Positions 1 to 6,142 of a stretch of DNA of 6,944 nt are shown in pieces. This DNA comes from Pseudomonadota bacterium (lineage in GTDB: Bacteria > Pseudomonadota > Alphaproteobacteria > Rhizobiales > Methylopilaceae), in assembly GCA_023389135.1 (NCBI GenBank), contig JAEWEX010000065.1, positions 1-6,944 of the forward strand. Direction: 5' to 3'. Position 1 is the first letter of the stretch, and every line of letters starts with the position of its first letter. The position numbers were made by a program, and so were the translations under genes. The notes beneath the pieces are model-generated. The model saw only the letters and a program-made list of their open reading frames with translations, made no database searches and was not told the origin of the DNA.

Positions 1-3000
1 GGCTCTCGCGCTCCAGGAAGGCGCGCACCGCCTCGTCCCCAAGCCAGCTGGCATGGAGGAGGTCGATCAGGTCCGCGGACACCTGGCCGGTTGCCTCGGC
101 GAAGGCAACCAGCCGGTCGGCGGTCTCGGCCATCTGGGCCGCACCCGCCGGCCCGTGGCGCATCTGGCCGGCAATCCAGCGGGGATTGGCGGCGCGGCCG
201 CGCACGGCGCGGGCGATGGCCTCGGCGAGCGGACGGGCGCGGGGACGAGCGGGATCGGTGGTGTCGAGCACCACCAGCGCCGCAGCACGCCCGAGCCGTT
301 CCGCCGCCGCCGCGAAACCGCCGAGGAAAGCAGCGTCGGCCGAGCCCTCAAGCAGATCGCGGCCGGGGTCGTCGCCGGCATGGATCAGCGCGTCGGCGGC
401 GGCGACCCGGTCGGCGAAGCCCGCGCTGCGCGCGCCCTCCCCGCCGGCGCCACCATAGGCGTGGCTGGCGGCGACGAGGTAGGCCTGCCCGATCTCGCCG
501 CGCTCGTCCCAGTCGCCGGCCTGCAGCAAGTCCTCGACGCCCGCGCCATAGGCGCCCGGCGCGGTGCCGAAGATGCGGTCGAGCGAATCGCCGCGGCGGC
601 GGGCTTCCGCCAGCGGGTTCTCGTCGGCCGCCTCATCGCGGGCGGCCACCGCCCGCACGGCGGCGTCGATCAGCGCGATCTGGGCCGGAAACAGGTCGCG
701 GAACAGGCCCGAGATGCGGAACGTGACGTCGACCCGGGGACGTCCGGCGGCGGCGGCGGCGGGTTGAACCTCGATCCCGGTGACGCGGCCGGTCGCCGGC
801 TCCCAGACAGGGCGGCAGCCCATGAGCGCCAGCCCCTGCGCGATCTCCTCGCCGCCGGTGCGCAGGCTGGCGCTGCCCCAAAGATCGATGACGGCGGTCC
901 GCAGGTGATCGCCATGGGCCTGGAGGTGGTGGCGCACGACCTCGTCGGCGGCGAGGCGCGCGAGGTCCATGGCGGTCGGCGTCGGCAGTCCCCTGGGGTC
1001 GGCGGTGAACAGGTTGCGGCCGGTGGGCATGACGTCGCGCCGTCCGCGAGCCGGCGCCCCCGCGGGTCCAGCCGCCACATGCCGGCCGTCCAGCGCCGCC
1101 ATCAGGCCATCGCGCTCGGACGCGGCGCAGGCGACGCGGGCGGCATCGGTCTCGCCAGGCGCCGTGCGGCCGAAGATGTGGAGGCCGTCATTGATCGCCA
1201 ACTCCTTGACGTCGCAAAGCCAGGCGTCGATGGCGGCGAGGGCTGCATCCGGATCGGCGGCACCGGCGTTCGCCTCGCGGGCAAGTCCCGTCGCTTCCGC
1301 CTTGTCCAGGATCAACCGCGCCAGCCGGTCGCGGCGGCGGCGGTCGAGGCCGTCGGCCTGGGCATATTCGTCGATCAGCCGCTCGAGGTCGGCGGCGACG
1401 CCGGACAGCCCGGCCTCTGCCGAGGGCGGCGTCAGGTGGCCGAGCGTGACGGCCGCGATGCGCCGCTTGGCCTGCGCCGCCTCCCCCGGATTGGAGACGA
1501 TGAAGGGATAGACCACCGGCAGCGGCCCGGTGACGATCCCGGAGAAGCACTCCTGCGACAGCGCCACGGCCTTCCCCGGCAGCCATTCCAGCGTGCCATG
1601 GGCACCCATGTGGACGATGGCATGGACGCCGAGCCCGTGCCGCAGCCACAGGCCGAAGGCCATCAACGCATGGCGGGGCGGCAGCGCCGGATCGTGAAAC
1701 TCGGCCCGCCGCTCGGCGGTGCGGCCGCGGTCGGGGGCGAGCGCCACCACGACGTTGCCGCACGTGATCGCGCGGAAGCGGAACGCGCCGGCGGCGGCCG
1801 CTGGATCGTCGGCGGGATCGCCCCAGGCGGAGGTCACGGCCTCGCGCGCGGCGGCCGGCAACCCGGCGAACAGGCGGCGGTAGTCCAAAAGGCTCAGGCT
1901 GCAGTCCCGGACGGCGGGGCCGATCGCGGATGATTGGAGGCCGTCCGCGCCGGCCCCCAACGCGTCGAGCAGGGCACGGCTGCCGGACGGCGCACCGTCG
2001 ATCCGGTAGCCGGCGGCGGACAGGTCGTCGAGCACCGCGAGTACGCTGGCCGGCACATCGAGCCCCACGGCCCAGCCGGTGCGGCCGTGCGCGGCCGGGT
2101 AGTCCGGCATCAGGATTGCGATGCGCCGCGCATCGGGTTGCGTGGCGCGCAGGCGCGCCAGCGCGGCCACCCGGTCGGCCAATGCCTCCACCCGGTCCGG
2201 TTCCGGCCTGTTGGCCACGGGCGAGAAGGCCAGCAGCGCATCGGCAGGCAGCGGCGCCTTGAAGGAGAGCGCGCCGCCGAGCACGCGGCCGTCGAGCTCC
2301 GGCAGCACCACATGCATGGCGAGGTCGGCGGCGGCGAGCCCACGCGGACCGTCGGCCCACGCCGAACGCCGGGTGGTGGCCACCACCGCCTGCAGCACGG
2401 GCGCTCCGGAGGCGGCCAGCGGATTGTCCTCGCCGGACGCGAAGGCAGTGGTGGTCACGGTGACCGCGGGCTGCAGACGAGCGAGCGCCGCGCGAAGGAA
2501 CTTTGCCGAGCCGGGTTCCTTCAGGCTCGCCACGAACAGCGGCGCTGCGGCAAGGCCGCGGCGCGCCAGGGCGGCGGCCAGCGCATCCACGGGCGCGACA
2601 TCGTCGGCGAGCAGCATGGAGCGATAGAACACGATCGGCACGACCGGCCGGCCGTCAGCCAAGCCGGCGAACCGATCGAGCGGGACCGCGCCTTCGCCGG
2701 GCAGGTAAGCCCCGGATAGCGGCAGCGGCGCCGGCTCCGGCGCGGGAATGTCGACGCCGGCATGTCGGGCCAGCCGCGCGAGAAACCCGGACAGATTGGC
2801 GCGCCCCCCGGCGCGGAAGAACGCCGTTAGCGCGTTCAGTTCGACGGCCGGCATCGTGGAGAGATCGGCGAGCCGGGGATCGTCCCGATCCTCGCCGGGC
2901 AGGATCGCGAGCGCGATGCCGCGCTCCCGCGCCATGGCCGACAGGCGCTCGGCGCCGTAGCGCCACCAGTCCAGGCCGCCGAGCAGGCGTACCGCCACCA

Positions 3001-3238
3001 CCTTCGCATGCATGCCGACCCGGTCGATCCACAGGTCCACCGACATGGGATGGCGCAACTCGCCGAGTCGCGCGAGCCGGAGCGAGGGCAGGCCGGGCGT
3101 GGCGCGGAACGCCGCAGCGAGGCCCGCCAGATCGCTGTCGGTGAACGACAGCACCGCCATCTCCCCCGGCGGCTGGCCGAGATCCACCGGCTCGGCGAGG
3201 TCGTCGAGCGTCGCGGCGGAGGTGGCGAGTATGTGCAT
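1..3238 (-). CDS. cobN: Cobaltochelatase large subunit CobN (C-terminus cut by window edge)
   Basis: CobN is the large, substrate-binding subunit of the cytoplasmic ATP-dependent cobaltochelatase. With CobS and CobT it inserts Co2+ into hydrogenobyrinic acid a,c-diamide in the aerobic B12 pathway. I translated the frame from the ATG at 3238 to the left edge: 1,079 codons with no stop or frameshift. Family features in order are an N-terminus of the CobN type (MHILATSA, then VLSFTDSDLAGLAAA), the HMGAHGTLEWLPGKA motif at residues 543-557, SNPGEAAQAKRR at 582-593, GRNLFTADPRGLPTPTA from 740, and the near-terminal NPRW...MRHG block at 1018-1029. CobN proteins usually end shortly after that block, so probably only some tens of residues are missing. 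The start is 3 bp after the cobW stop, with a modest GGGG ribosome-binding stretch inside the end of cobW, which implies co-translation. BchH/ChlH magnesium chelatase is the related alternative, but the B12 riboswitch and cobW argue for cobalt. CobS and CobT must be encoded elsewhere. Confidence 0.97.
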   Translation of the reverse strand, partial: MHILATSAATLDDLAEPVDLGQPPGEMAVLSFTDSDLAGLAAAFRATPGLPSLRLARLGELRHPMSVDLWIDRVGMHAKVVAVRLLGGLDWWRYGAERLSAMARERGIALAILPGEDRDDPRLADLSTMPAVELNALTAFFRAGGRANLSGFLARLARHAGVDIPAPEPAPLPLSGAYLPGEGAVPLDRFAGLADGRPVVPIVFYRSMLLADDVAPVDALAAALARRGLAAAPLFVASLKEPGSAKFLRAALARLQPAVTVTTTAFASGEDNPLAASGAPVLQAVVATTRRSAWADGPRGLAAADLAMHVVLPELDGRVLGGALSFKAPLPADALLAFSPVANRPEPDRVEALADRVAALARLRATQPDARRIAILMPDYPAAHGRTGWAVGLDVPASVLAVLDDLSAAGYRIDGAPSGSRALLDALGAGADGLQSSAIGPAVRDCSLSLLDYRRLFAGLPAAAREAVTSAWGDPADDPAAAAGAFRFRAITCGNVVVALAPDRGRTAERRAEFHDPALPPRHALMAFGLWLRHGLGVHAIVHMGAHGTLEWLPGKAVALSQECFSGIVTGPLPVVYPFIVSNPGEAAQAKRRIAAVTLGHLTPPSAEAGLSGVAADLERLIDEYAQADGLDRRRRDRLARLILDKAEATGLAREANAGAADPDAALAAIDAWLCDVKELAINDGLHIFGRTAPGETDAARVACAASERDGLMAALDGRHVAAGPAGAPARGRRDVMPTGRNLFTADPRGLPTPTAMDLARLAADEVVRHHLQAHGDHLRTAVIDLWGSASLRTGGEEIAQGLALMGCRPVWEPATGRVTGIEVQPAAAAAGRPRVDVTFRISGLFRDLFPAQIALIDAAVRAVAARDEAADENPLAEARRRGDSLDRIFGTAPGAYGAGVEDLLQAGDWDERGEIGQAYLVAASHAYGGAGGEGARSAGFADRVAAADALIHAGDDPGRDLLEGSADAAFLGGFAAAAERLGRAAALVVLDTTDPARPRARPLAEAIARAVRGRAANPRWIAGQMRHGPAGAAQMAETADRLVAFAEATGQVSADLIDLLHASWLGDEAVRAFLERES

Positions 3239-3241
3239 CCG

Positions 3242-4279
3242 CTACCCCGCCAGGGCCCGCCCCACGGCGTCCCGGTCGAAGCCCCTGAGGCCGATCACCA
3301 CAAGGCGGGTCGCACGCGCCTCGCCGGGCGCCCAGGGGCGGTCGAAATGGTGCGCGACGCGCGGGCCGACGCCCTGGACCAGGAGCCGCATGGGCTTGCC
3401 GGCGATCGCCGCAAAGCCCTTCACGCGCAGGACGTCCGGCGTCGCCGACGCCCGCTCGACCCGTTCGGCCAGGCTTGCGGGATCGCCCGCCTCCGGGAGC
3501 TCCACGACGATGGACTCGAAGTCGTCATGGTCGTGGTCGAGCTCGTCGTCATGATGGGTGCGGCGGTTCTCGATGTCGTCCTCGGTCCCGACGCCGAGGC
3601 CCATGAGCACGGCGGGATCGACCCGGCCCCCGGAGGTCGCGACCACGGTGACGCTGCGCGGCATGTTGGTGTCGATCCCCGCCATGGCGCGCGCGACGCC
3701 CGCCTCGTCCATGAGATCGCGCTTGGTGAGGACGATCAGGTCGGCGCAGGCGACCTGATCCTGGAACACCTCCTCCACCGGATCGTCGTGGTCGATGCTG
3801 TCATCGCCGGCGCGCTGGGCCGCCAGCGCGGCCATGTCGCCGGCGACACGCCCCTCGGCCAGCGCCGCGCCGTCCACGACCGCGACGACGCCGTCCACGG
3901 TCACCCGGCTGCGGATGTCGGGCCAGTGGAACGCCTGCACCAGCGGCTTGGGCAGCGCCAGGCCGGAGGTCTCGATCAGGATGTAGTCGACGCCGCGGGC
4001 GAGGATCCGGTCCAGCGCGGGGGCGAAATCGTCGGCCACGGTGCAGCACAGGCAGCCATTGGCCAGCTCCACGATGTCGTCGTCCGAGCAGCTCTCGATG
4101 CCGCAGCCCCTGAGGATCTCGCCGTCGATGCCCACGTCGCCGAACTCGTTGACGATCACCGCGACACGCCGGCCGCCGGCGTTCTCCAGAAGGTGGCGGA
4201 TGATGGTCGTCTTGCCGGAGCCGAGGAAGCCGGTGAGGATCGTGCAGGGAACGCGGGCGAGGCTTTGGCTGGCCGTCAT
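3242..4279 (-). CDS. cobW: CobW, G3E-family GTPase and probable cobalt chaperone
   Basis: This is a 345-residue G3E (CobW/UreG/HypB/MeaB) GTPase, thought to deliver Co2+ to cobaltochelatase in the cytoplasm. Visible motifs are the Walker A loop GFLGSGKTT (residues 17-25), NEFGDVGID (44-52), the CLCC metal-binding motif of the CobW group (76-79), ETSGLALP (103-110), and the guanine-specificity motif TKRD (185-188). A His/Asp-rich linker (residues 242-253) follows, then the CobW C-terminal domain to residue 345. The start at 4279 is chosen because GAGGAG lies 5 bases upstream and the Walker A loop begins 16 residues in, normal for the family. A longer frame reaching back to 4627 only runs through the upstream gene out of frame. 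The start overlaps the DUF1636 stop as ATGA, and the stop lies 3 bp before cobN. G3E proteins for zinc are close relatives, but the B12 riboswitch and cobN make the cobalt role the better call. Confidence 0.96.
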   Translation of the reverse strand: MTASQSLARVPCTILTGFLGSGKTTIIRHLLENAGGRRVAVIVNEFGDVGIDGEILRGCGIESCSDDDIVELANGCLCCTVADDFAPALDRILARGVDYILIETSGLALPKPLVQAFHWPDIRSRVTVDGVVAVVDGAALAEGRVAGDMAALAAQRAGDDSIDHDDPVEEVFQDQVACADLIVLTKRDLMDEAGVARAMAGIDTNMPRSVTVVATSGGRVDPAVLMGLGVGTEDDIENRRTHHDDELDHDHDDFESIVVELPEAGDPASLAERVERASATPDVLRVKGFAAIAGKPMRLLVQGVGPRVAHHFDRPWAPGEARATRLVVIGLRGFDRDAVGRALAG

Positions 4280-4695
4280 GGGGTCTCCTCGGTGAGATCG
4301 AGCGGGGGGACGCGGGCGACAAGCCCGCGCTTGAGCTGTTCGGGCCGCCCGCGCCAGGGCATCACGGCGGCGTCGGCCGCCGCGAACATCTCCGCACCCT
4401 CCACCAGCGCGGGGCCGCCGGTCTCCGCGTCGAGCATCCCGAACACATAGGTGAAGGCGCCGGGCCGCAGCACGGCGGCGGAGAGGCCCCGGGAGCAGTT
4501 GGACAGGCACGAAACGGAGCGCACCGCGATGTCGGTGCCCGCAGCGGCGGCGCGCGTCGCGGCGAACAGCGCCGGGCCTTCCGGCAACGCGCCTTCGGCC
4601 GCGCCGGCGCGGCGGCAGGTGGCGCAAACCACGATGGTCACGGCGGCGGCGACCGCGGCTTGCGCATCCGGCTTGGGCAGGACGTCAGTGGTCAC
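4276..4695 (-). CDS. DUF1636 family protein, probable iron-sulfur or metal-binding
   Basis: This is a 139-residue protein of the DUF1636 family, often annotated as a predicted metal-binding protein, and it is the first gene of the B12-regulated operon. Its function is unknown. It has two paired-cysteine sites, CATCR (Cys24, Cys27) and SCLSNCSRG (Cys63, Cys67), then the typical GAFTYVFG segment (residues 79-86). Four cysteines in two pairs resemble thioredoxin-fold [2Fe-2S] ferredoxins, so a cluster or metal site is a reasonable inference that I cannot prove from sequence. I chose the GTG at 4695 because GAGGAG sits 6 bases upstream of it and the family-like sequence begins about 20 residues later. 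The ATG at 4830 would add 45 arginine/alanine-rich residues and would start inside the riboswitch leader. No signal peptide or membrane segment is visible, so it is probably cytoplasmic. The stop overlaps the cobW start by 4 bp, which suggests translational coupling. It may assist cobalt or electron supply to the chelatase step, but that is only context. Confidence 0.9.
   Translation of the reverse strand: MTTDVLPKPDAQAAVAAAVTIVVCATCRRAGAAEGALPEGPALFAATRAAAAGTDIAVRSVSCLSNCSRGLSAAVLRPGAFTYVFGMLDAETGGPALVEGAEMFAAADAAVMPWRGRPEQLKRGLVARVPPLDLTEETP
4285..4290 (-). promoter_or_regulatory. Ribosome binding site of cobW
   Basis: GAGGAG on the minus strand lies 5 bases before the ATG at 4279, inside the last codons of the DUF1636 gene. 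It fixes the cobW start at this ATG and supports independent or coupled initiation at the ATGA overlap. Confidence 0.85.
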
Positions 4696-4834
4696 GCGGC
4701 GCTCCTCGTCGCGGCTTTTCCGAGCCGTCTGTCCGGGGCGCAGTCGCGATACGGCGCGCATGGCGGCGCCATGCGCTGCGGCTTCCGCCAGCACGGAACC
4801 CGCACGGCGCCGGGGCACCCCGCCCGGCACGCGA
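4696..4834 (-). promoter_or_regulatory. Leader RNA between B12 aptamer and first gene (expression platform)
   Basis: These roughly 140 bases separate the aptamer from the first start codon and hold no credible gene. Three stem-loops can be read on the minus strand. One is a GC-rich 6-bp stem (GCCGGG/CCCGGC, extendable by a wobble) at about 4807-4830. The second is a perfect 9-bp stem (GCGCATGGC/GCCATGCGC, 3-base loop) at 4756-4776. The third is a 5-bp stem (CGGCT/AGCCG) at 4712-4727, just ahead of the ribosome binding site. None is followed by a T-run, so a classical intrinsic terminator is not evident. Control through translation or Rho would fit better, but that is inference. Confidence 0.55.
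4702..4707 (-). promoter_or_regulatory. Ribosome binding site deciding the GTG start of the DUF1636 gene
   Basis: GAGGAG on the minus strand is followed by six bases (CGCCGC) and the GTG at 4695. This is the strongest Shine-Dalgarno match in the leader and is the reason for preferring GTG over the upstream in-frame ATG codons. It is also the natural target if the riboswitch acts on translation. Confidence 0.85.
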
Positions 4835-5028
4835 CCGCATCGACGGCAGGTCTCCTGGCTCGCGGCTTCAGCGCCTCTCTCCGCCTTCCCGGACGAAACG
4901 CCGTCCAGTGGCCCGTGGGAGAGGCTCGCCGCCTACAGTTGCGGGGGCAGCCGCGGAATGGGGCGCCAGGGCGCCCGGACCGCGTTCCCTCTTCGCCCGA
5001 CCCTCACGGGGCGGGACCGTCGATGCGG
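4835..5028 (-). promoter_or_regulatory. Cobalamin (B12) riboswitch aptamer
   Basis: On the minus strand the conserved cobalamin riboswitch elements appear in the correct order: CGAAGAGGGAA (about 4996-4985), GCTGCCCCCGCAACTGT (4950-4934) followed by GGCGGCGAGCC, CCACTGG (4911-4905), GGGAAGGCGG (4890-4881), GAAGCCGCGAGCC, and the B12 box AGCCAGGAGACCTGCC (4860-4845). A perfect 12-bp inverted repeat (5017-5028 with 4835-4846) closes the structure as helix P1. The aptamer lies upstream of, and on the same strand as, the DUF1636-cobW-cobN operon. The family binds adenosylcobalamin or other cobalamins and normally represses the downstream genes when the ligand is abundant. The call is firm. The exact ligand class and the outer boundaries are less certain. 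Confidence 0.96.
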
Positions 5029-5030
5029 GC

Positions 5031-5059
5031 AGTTAAGGTTTTGACGGGCCGCATGTCAA
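5031..5059 (-). promoter_or_regulatory. Probable sigma-70 promoter of the cob operon
   Basis: On the minus strand a perfect TTGACA (5059-5054) is followed after 17 bases by TTAACT (5036-5031), a weaker -10 match. The expected start of transcription is near 5024, at the 5' side of the riboswitch P1 helix, which is where a promoter for this riboswitch operon should be. The -35 is convincing. The -10 assignment is tentative. Confidence 0.6.
5041..5059. repeat. Inverted repeat TTGAC-N9-GTCAA in the divergent intergenic region
   Basis: TTGAC at 5041-5045 and GTCAA at 5055-5059 form a perfect 5-bp inverted repeat with a 9-base spacer, overlapping the -35 of the presumed cob promoter. It could be an operator for a dimeric regulator. 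It could also be chance, since one half-site is the -35 hexamer itself. No second copy is seen in the window. Confidence 0.35.
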
Positions 5060-5112
5060 CGAACCGGGCCGACGCGGGCGACCGCGGCCGACGCCTGCCG
5101 CAACCGCACCCT

Positions 5113-5141
5113 TTCGCCATGCCCCCCCGTTCGGCTAGAAC
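5113..5141 (+). promoter_or_regulatory. Weak candidate promoter of argB
   Basis: TAGAAC (5136-5141) matches a -10 hexamer at four of six positions, and TTCGCC (5113-5118), 17 bases upstream, matches a -35 at three of six. It would give a short leader before the argB start at 5180. The -10 lies within a palindrome CCGTTC-GGCTA-GAACGG (5127-5143), which could be an operator or a small leader hairpin. Nothing better is visible in 5060-5179, but the evidence is thin. Confidence 0.3.
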
Positions 5142-5179
5142 GGCCCGGCCCGCAACTCCAGCGCCGGACGCCCGCCGCC

Positions 5180-6076
5180 ATGACCACGCCCACCCTGCCC
5201 GACGCGCATACCCAGACCGAGATCCTGGTCCAGGCGCTGCCGCACATGCAGCGCTACGACCAGGAGATCGTGGTCATCAAGTATGGCGGCCACGCCATGG
5301 GAGACCCCGCGGCGGCGGAGGACTTCGCCGAGGACATCGTGCTGCTGGAGCAGGCCGGCGTGAAGCCGATCGTGGTCCATGGCGGCGGGCCCCAGATCGG
5401 CGCCATGCTGACCAAGCTCGGCGTCAAGTCGGAGTTCGCGGCGGGTCTCCGGATCACCGACAAGGCGACGGTGGAGATCGTCGAGATGGTGCTCGCCGGC
5501 TCCATCAACAAGCAGATCGTCGGCACCATCTCCGCCGAGGGCGGCAAGGCCATCGGCCTGTGCGGCAAGGACGGCAACATGGTCACCGCGCGCAAGGTGT
5601 CGCGCACCGTGACCGATCCCGGCAGCAACATCGAGAAGATCGTCGATCTGGGTTTCGTCGGCGAGCCGGAGAAGGTCGACCGCACCGTGCTGGACGCCGT
5701 GCTGGCGGCCGAGATCATCCCCGTGCTGGCGCCGGTGGCCATCGGCGCCGATGGCCAGACCTACAACGTCAATGCCGACACCTTCGCCGGCGCCATCGCC
5801 GGCGCCATGCGCGCCAAGCGCCTGCTGCTCTTGACCGACGTCCCCGGCGTGCTGGACAAGGACCGGAAGCTGCTGCCGGAGCTGACGGTTGACCGGTGCC
5901 GAGAGCTGATCGCCGACGGCACCATCACCGGGGGCATGATCCCCAAGGTGGAAACCTGCATCTATGCGCTGGACCAGGGCGTGGAGGGCGTGGTCATCCT
6001 CGACGGCAAGGTGCCCCACGCGGTGCTGCTCGAGCTTCTCACCGACCACGGCGCCGGCACGCTGATCCTGCGCTAG
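5180..6076 (+). CDS. argB: Acetylglutamate kinase ArgB
   Basis: ArgB phosphorylates N-acetyl-L-glutamate with ATP, the second step of arginine biosynthesis, in the cytoplasm. The protein is complete at 298 residues and carries all family signatures in order: KYGG (34-37), HGGGPQIG (67-74), GLRITD with the substrate-contacting Arg91, INKQIVG (109-115), LCGKDGN (127-133), [10 protein letters not shown] (195-204, with the catalytic Asp200), LLTDVPGV (217-224) and GGMIPKVE (251-258, with the catalytic Lys256). Lys34 corresponds to the first catalytic lysine. About 25 residues precede the kinase core and include a predicted helix ([12 protein letters not shown]), as in the hexameric, arginine-inhibited forms, so feedback inhibition is likely. 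The ATG at 5180 gives this standard length. Its ribosome binding site is poor, with GGACG 9 bases upstream. It is divergent from the cob operon and has no functional link to it. Confidence 0.98.
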   Translation: MTTPTLPDAHTQTEILVQALPHMQRYDQEIVVIKYGGHAMGDPAAAEDFAEDIVLLEQAGVKPIVVHGGGPQIGAMLTKLGVKSEFAAGLRITDKATVEIVEMVLAGSINKQIVGTISAEGGKAIGLCGKDGNMVTARKVSRTVTDPGSNIEKIVDLGFVGEPEKVDRTVLDAVLAAEIIPVLAPVAIGADGQTYNVNADTFAGAIAGAMRAKRLLLLTDVPGVLDKDRKLLPELTVDRCRELIADGTITGGMIPKVETCIYALDQGVEGVVILDGKVPHAVLLELLTDHGAGTLILR

Positions 6077-6098
6077 CACCATGGACGTATACGATGCG

Positions 6099-6121
6099 GG
6101 CCGCCCCGGCGCGGCGGCCTT
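6099..6121 (+). terminator. Probable GC-rich hairpin terminator after argB
   Basis: GGCCGCC (6099-6105) and GGCGGCC (6113-6119) form a perfect 7-bp stem with a 7-base loop, starting 23 bases after the argB stop and followed by only TT before C-rich sequence. The short T-run makes it weak. Read-through into the next gene, which starts 67 bases after the argB stop in the same direction, is possible. Confidence 0.5.
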
Positions 6122-6142
6122 CCCGTCCGGATTCCTGAAGCA

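Noticed and set aside
746..763. GGC trinucleotide run as a possible microsatellite
   Set aside because: It is a short in-frame run within cobN encoding an alanine stretch, ordinary at this GC content.
53..1933. A 626-codon open frame on the plus strand
   Set aside because: It is exactly antisense to cobN, which has an uninterrupted frame with clear family motifs. The product is low-complexity Gly/Ala/Arg-rich sequence with no recognisable domain, as expected from GC-rich codon-position bias.
1188..2360. A 390-codon open frame on the minus strand overlapping cobN in another frame
   Set aside because: The translation is extremely Arg/Ala-rich with no motif, whereas the cobN frame over the same bases contains HMGAHGTLEWLPGKA. 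It is a frame shadow.
1..3238. Magnesium chelatase BchH/ChlH instead of CobN
   Set aside because: The families are related, but the N-terminal sequence, the adjacent cobW and the B12 riboswitch all point to cobaltochelatase, and no photosynthesis genes are near.
3008..4450. A 480-codon open frame on the plus strand rich in His, Asp and Val
   Set aside because: It is antisense to cobW and the start of cobN. Its His/Asp-rich look mirrors the opposite strand, and it has no ribosome binding site or domain.
4280..4627. Longer CobW starting at 4627
   Set aside because: The added 116 residues come from reading the DUF1636 gene in the wrong frame. The ATG at 4279 has a strong ribosome binding site and gives the normal length of 345 residues.
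4696..4830. Longer DUF1636 protein starting at the ATG at 4830
   Set aside because: The extra 45 residues are Arg/Ala-rich with no family match and lie in the riboswitch leader. The GTG at 4695 has an excellent GAGGAG site.
4660..5892. A 410-codon open frame on the plus strand running through the riboswitch into argB
   Set aside because: It reads antisense through the conserved B12 aptamer and then out of frame through argB. The translation is Arg-rich noise.
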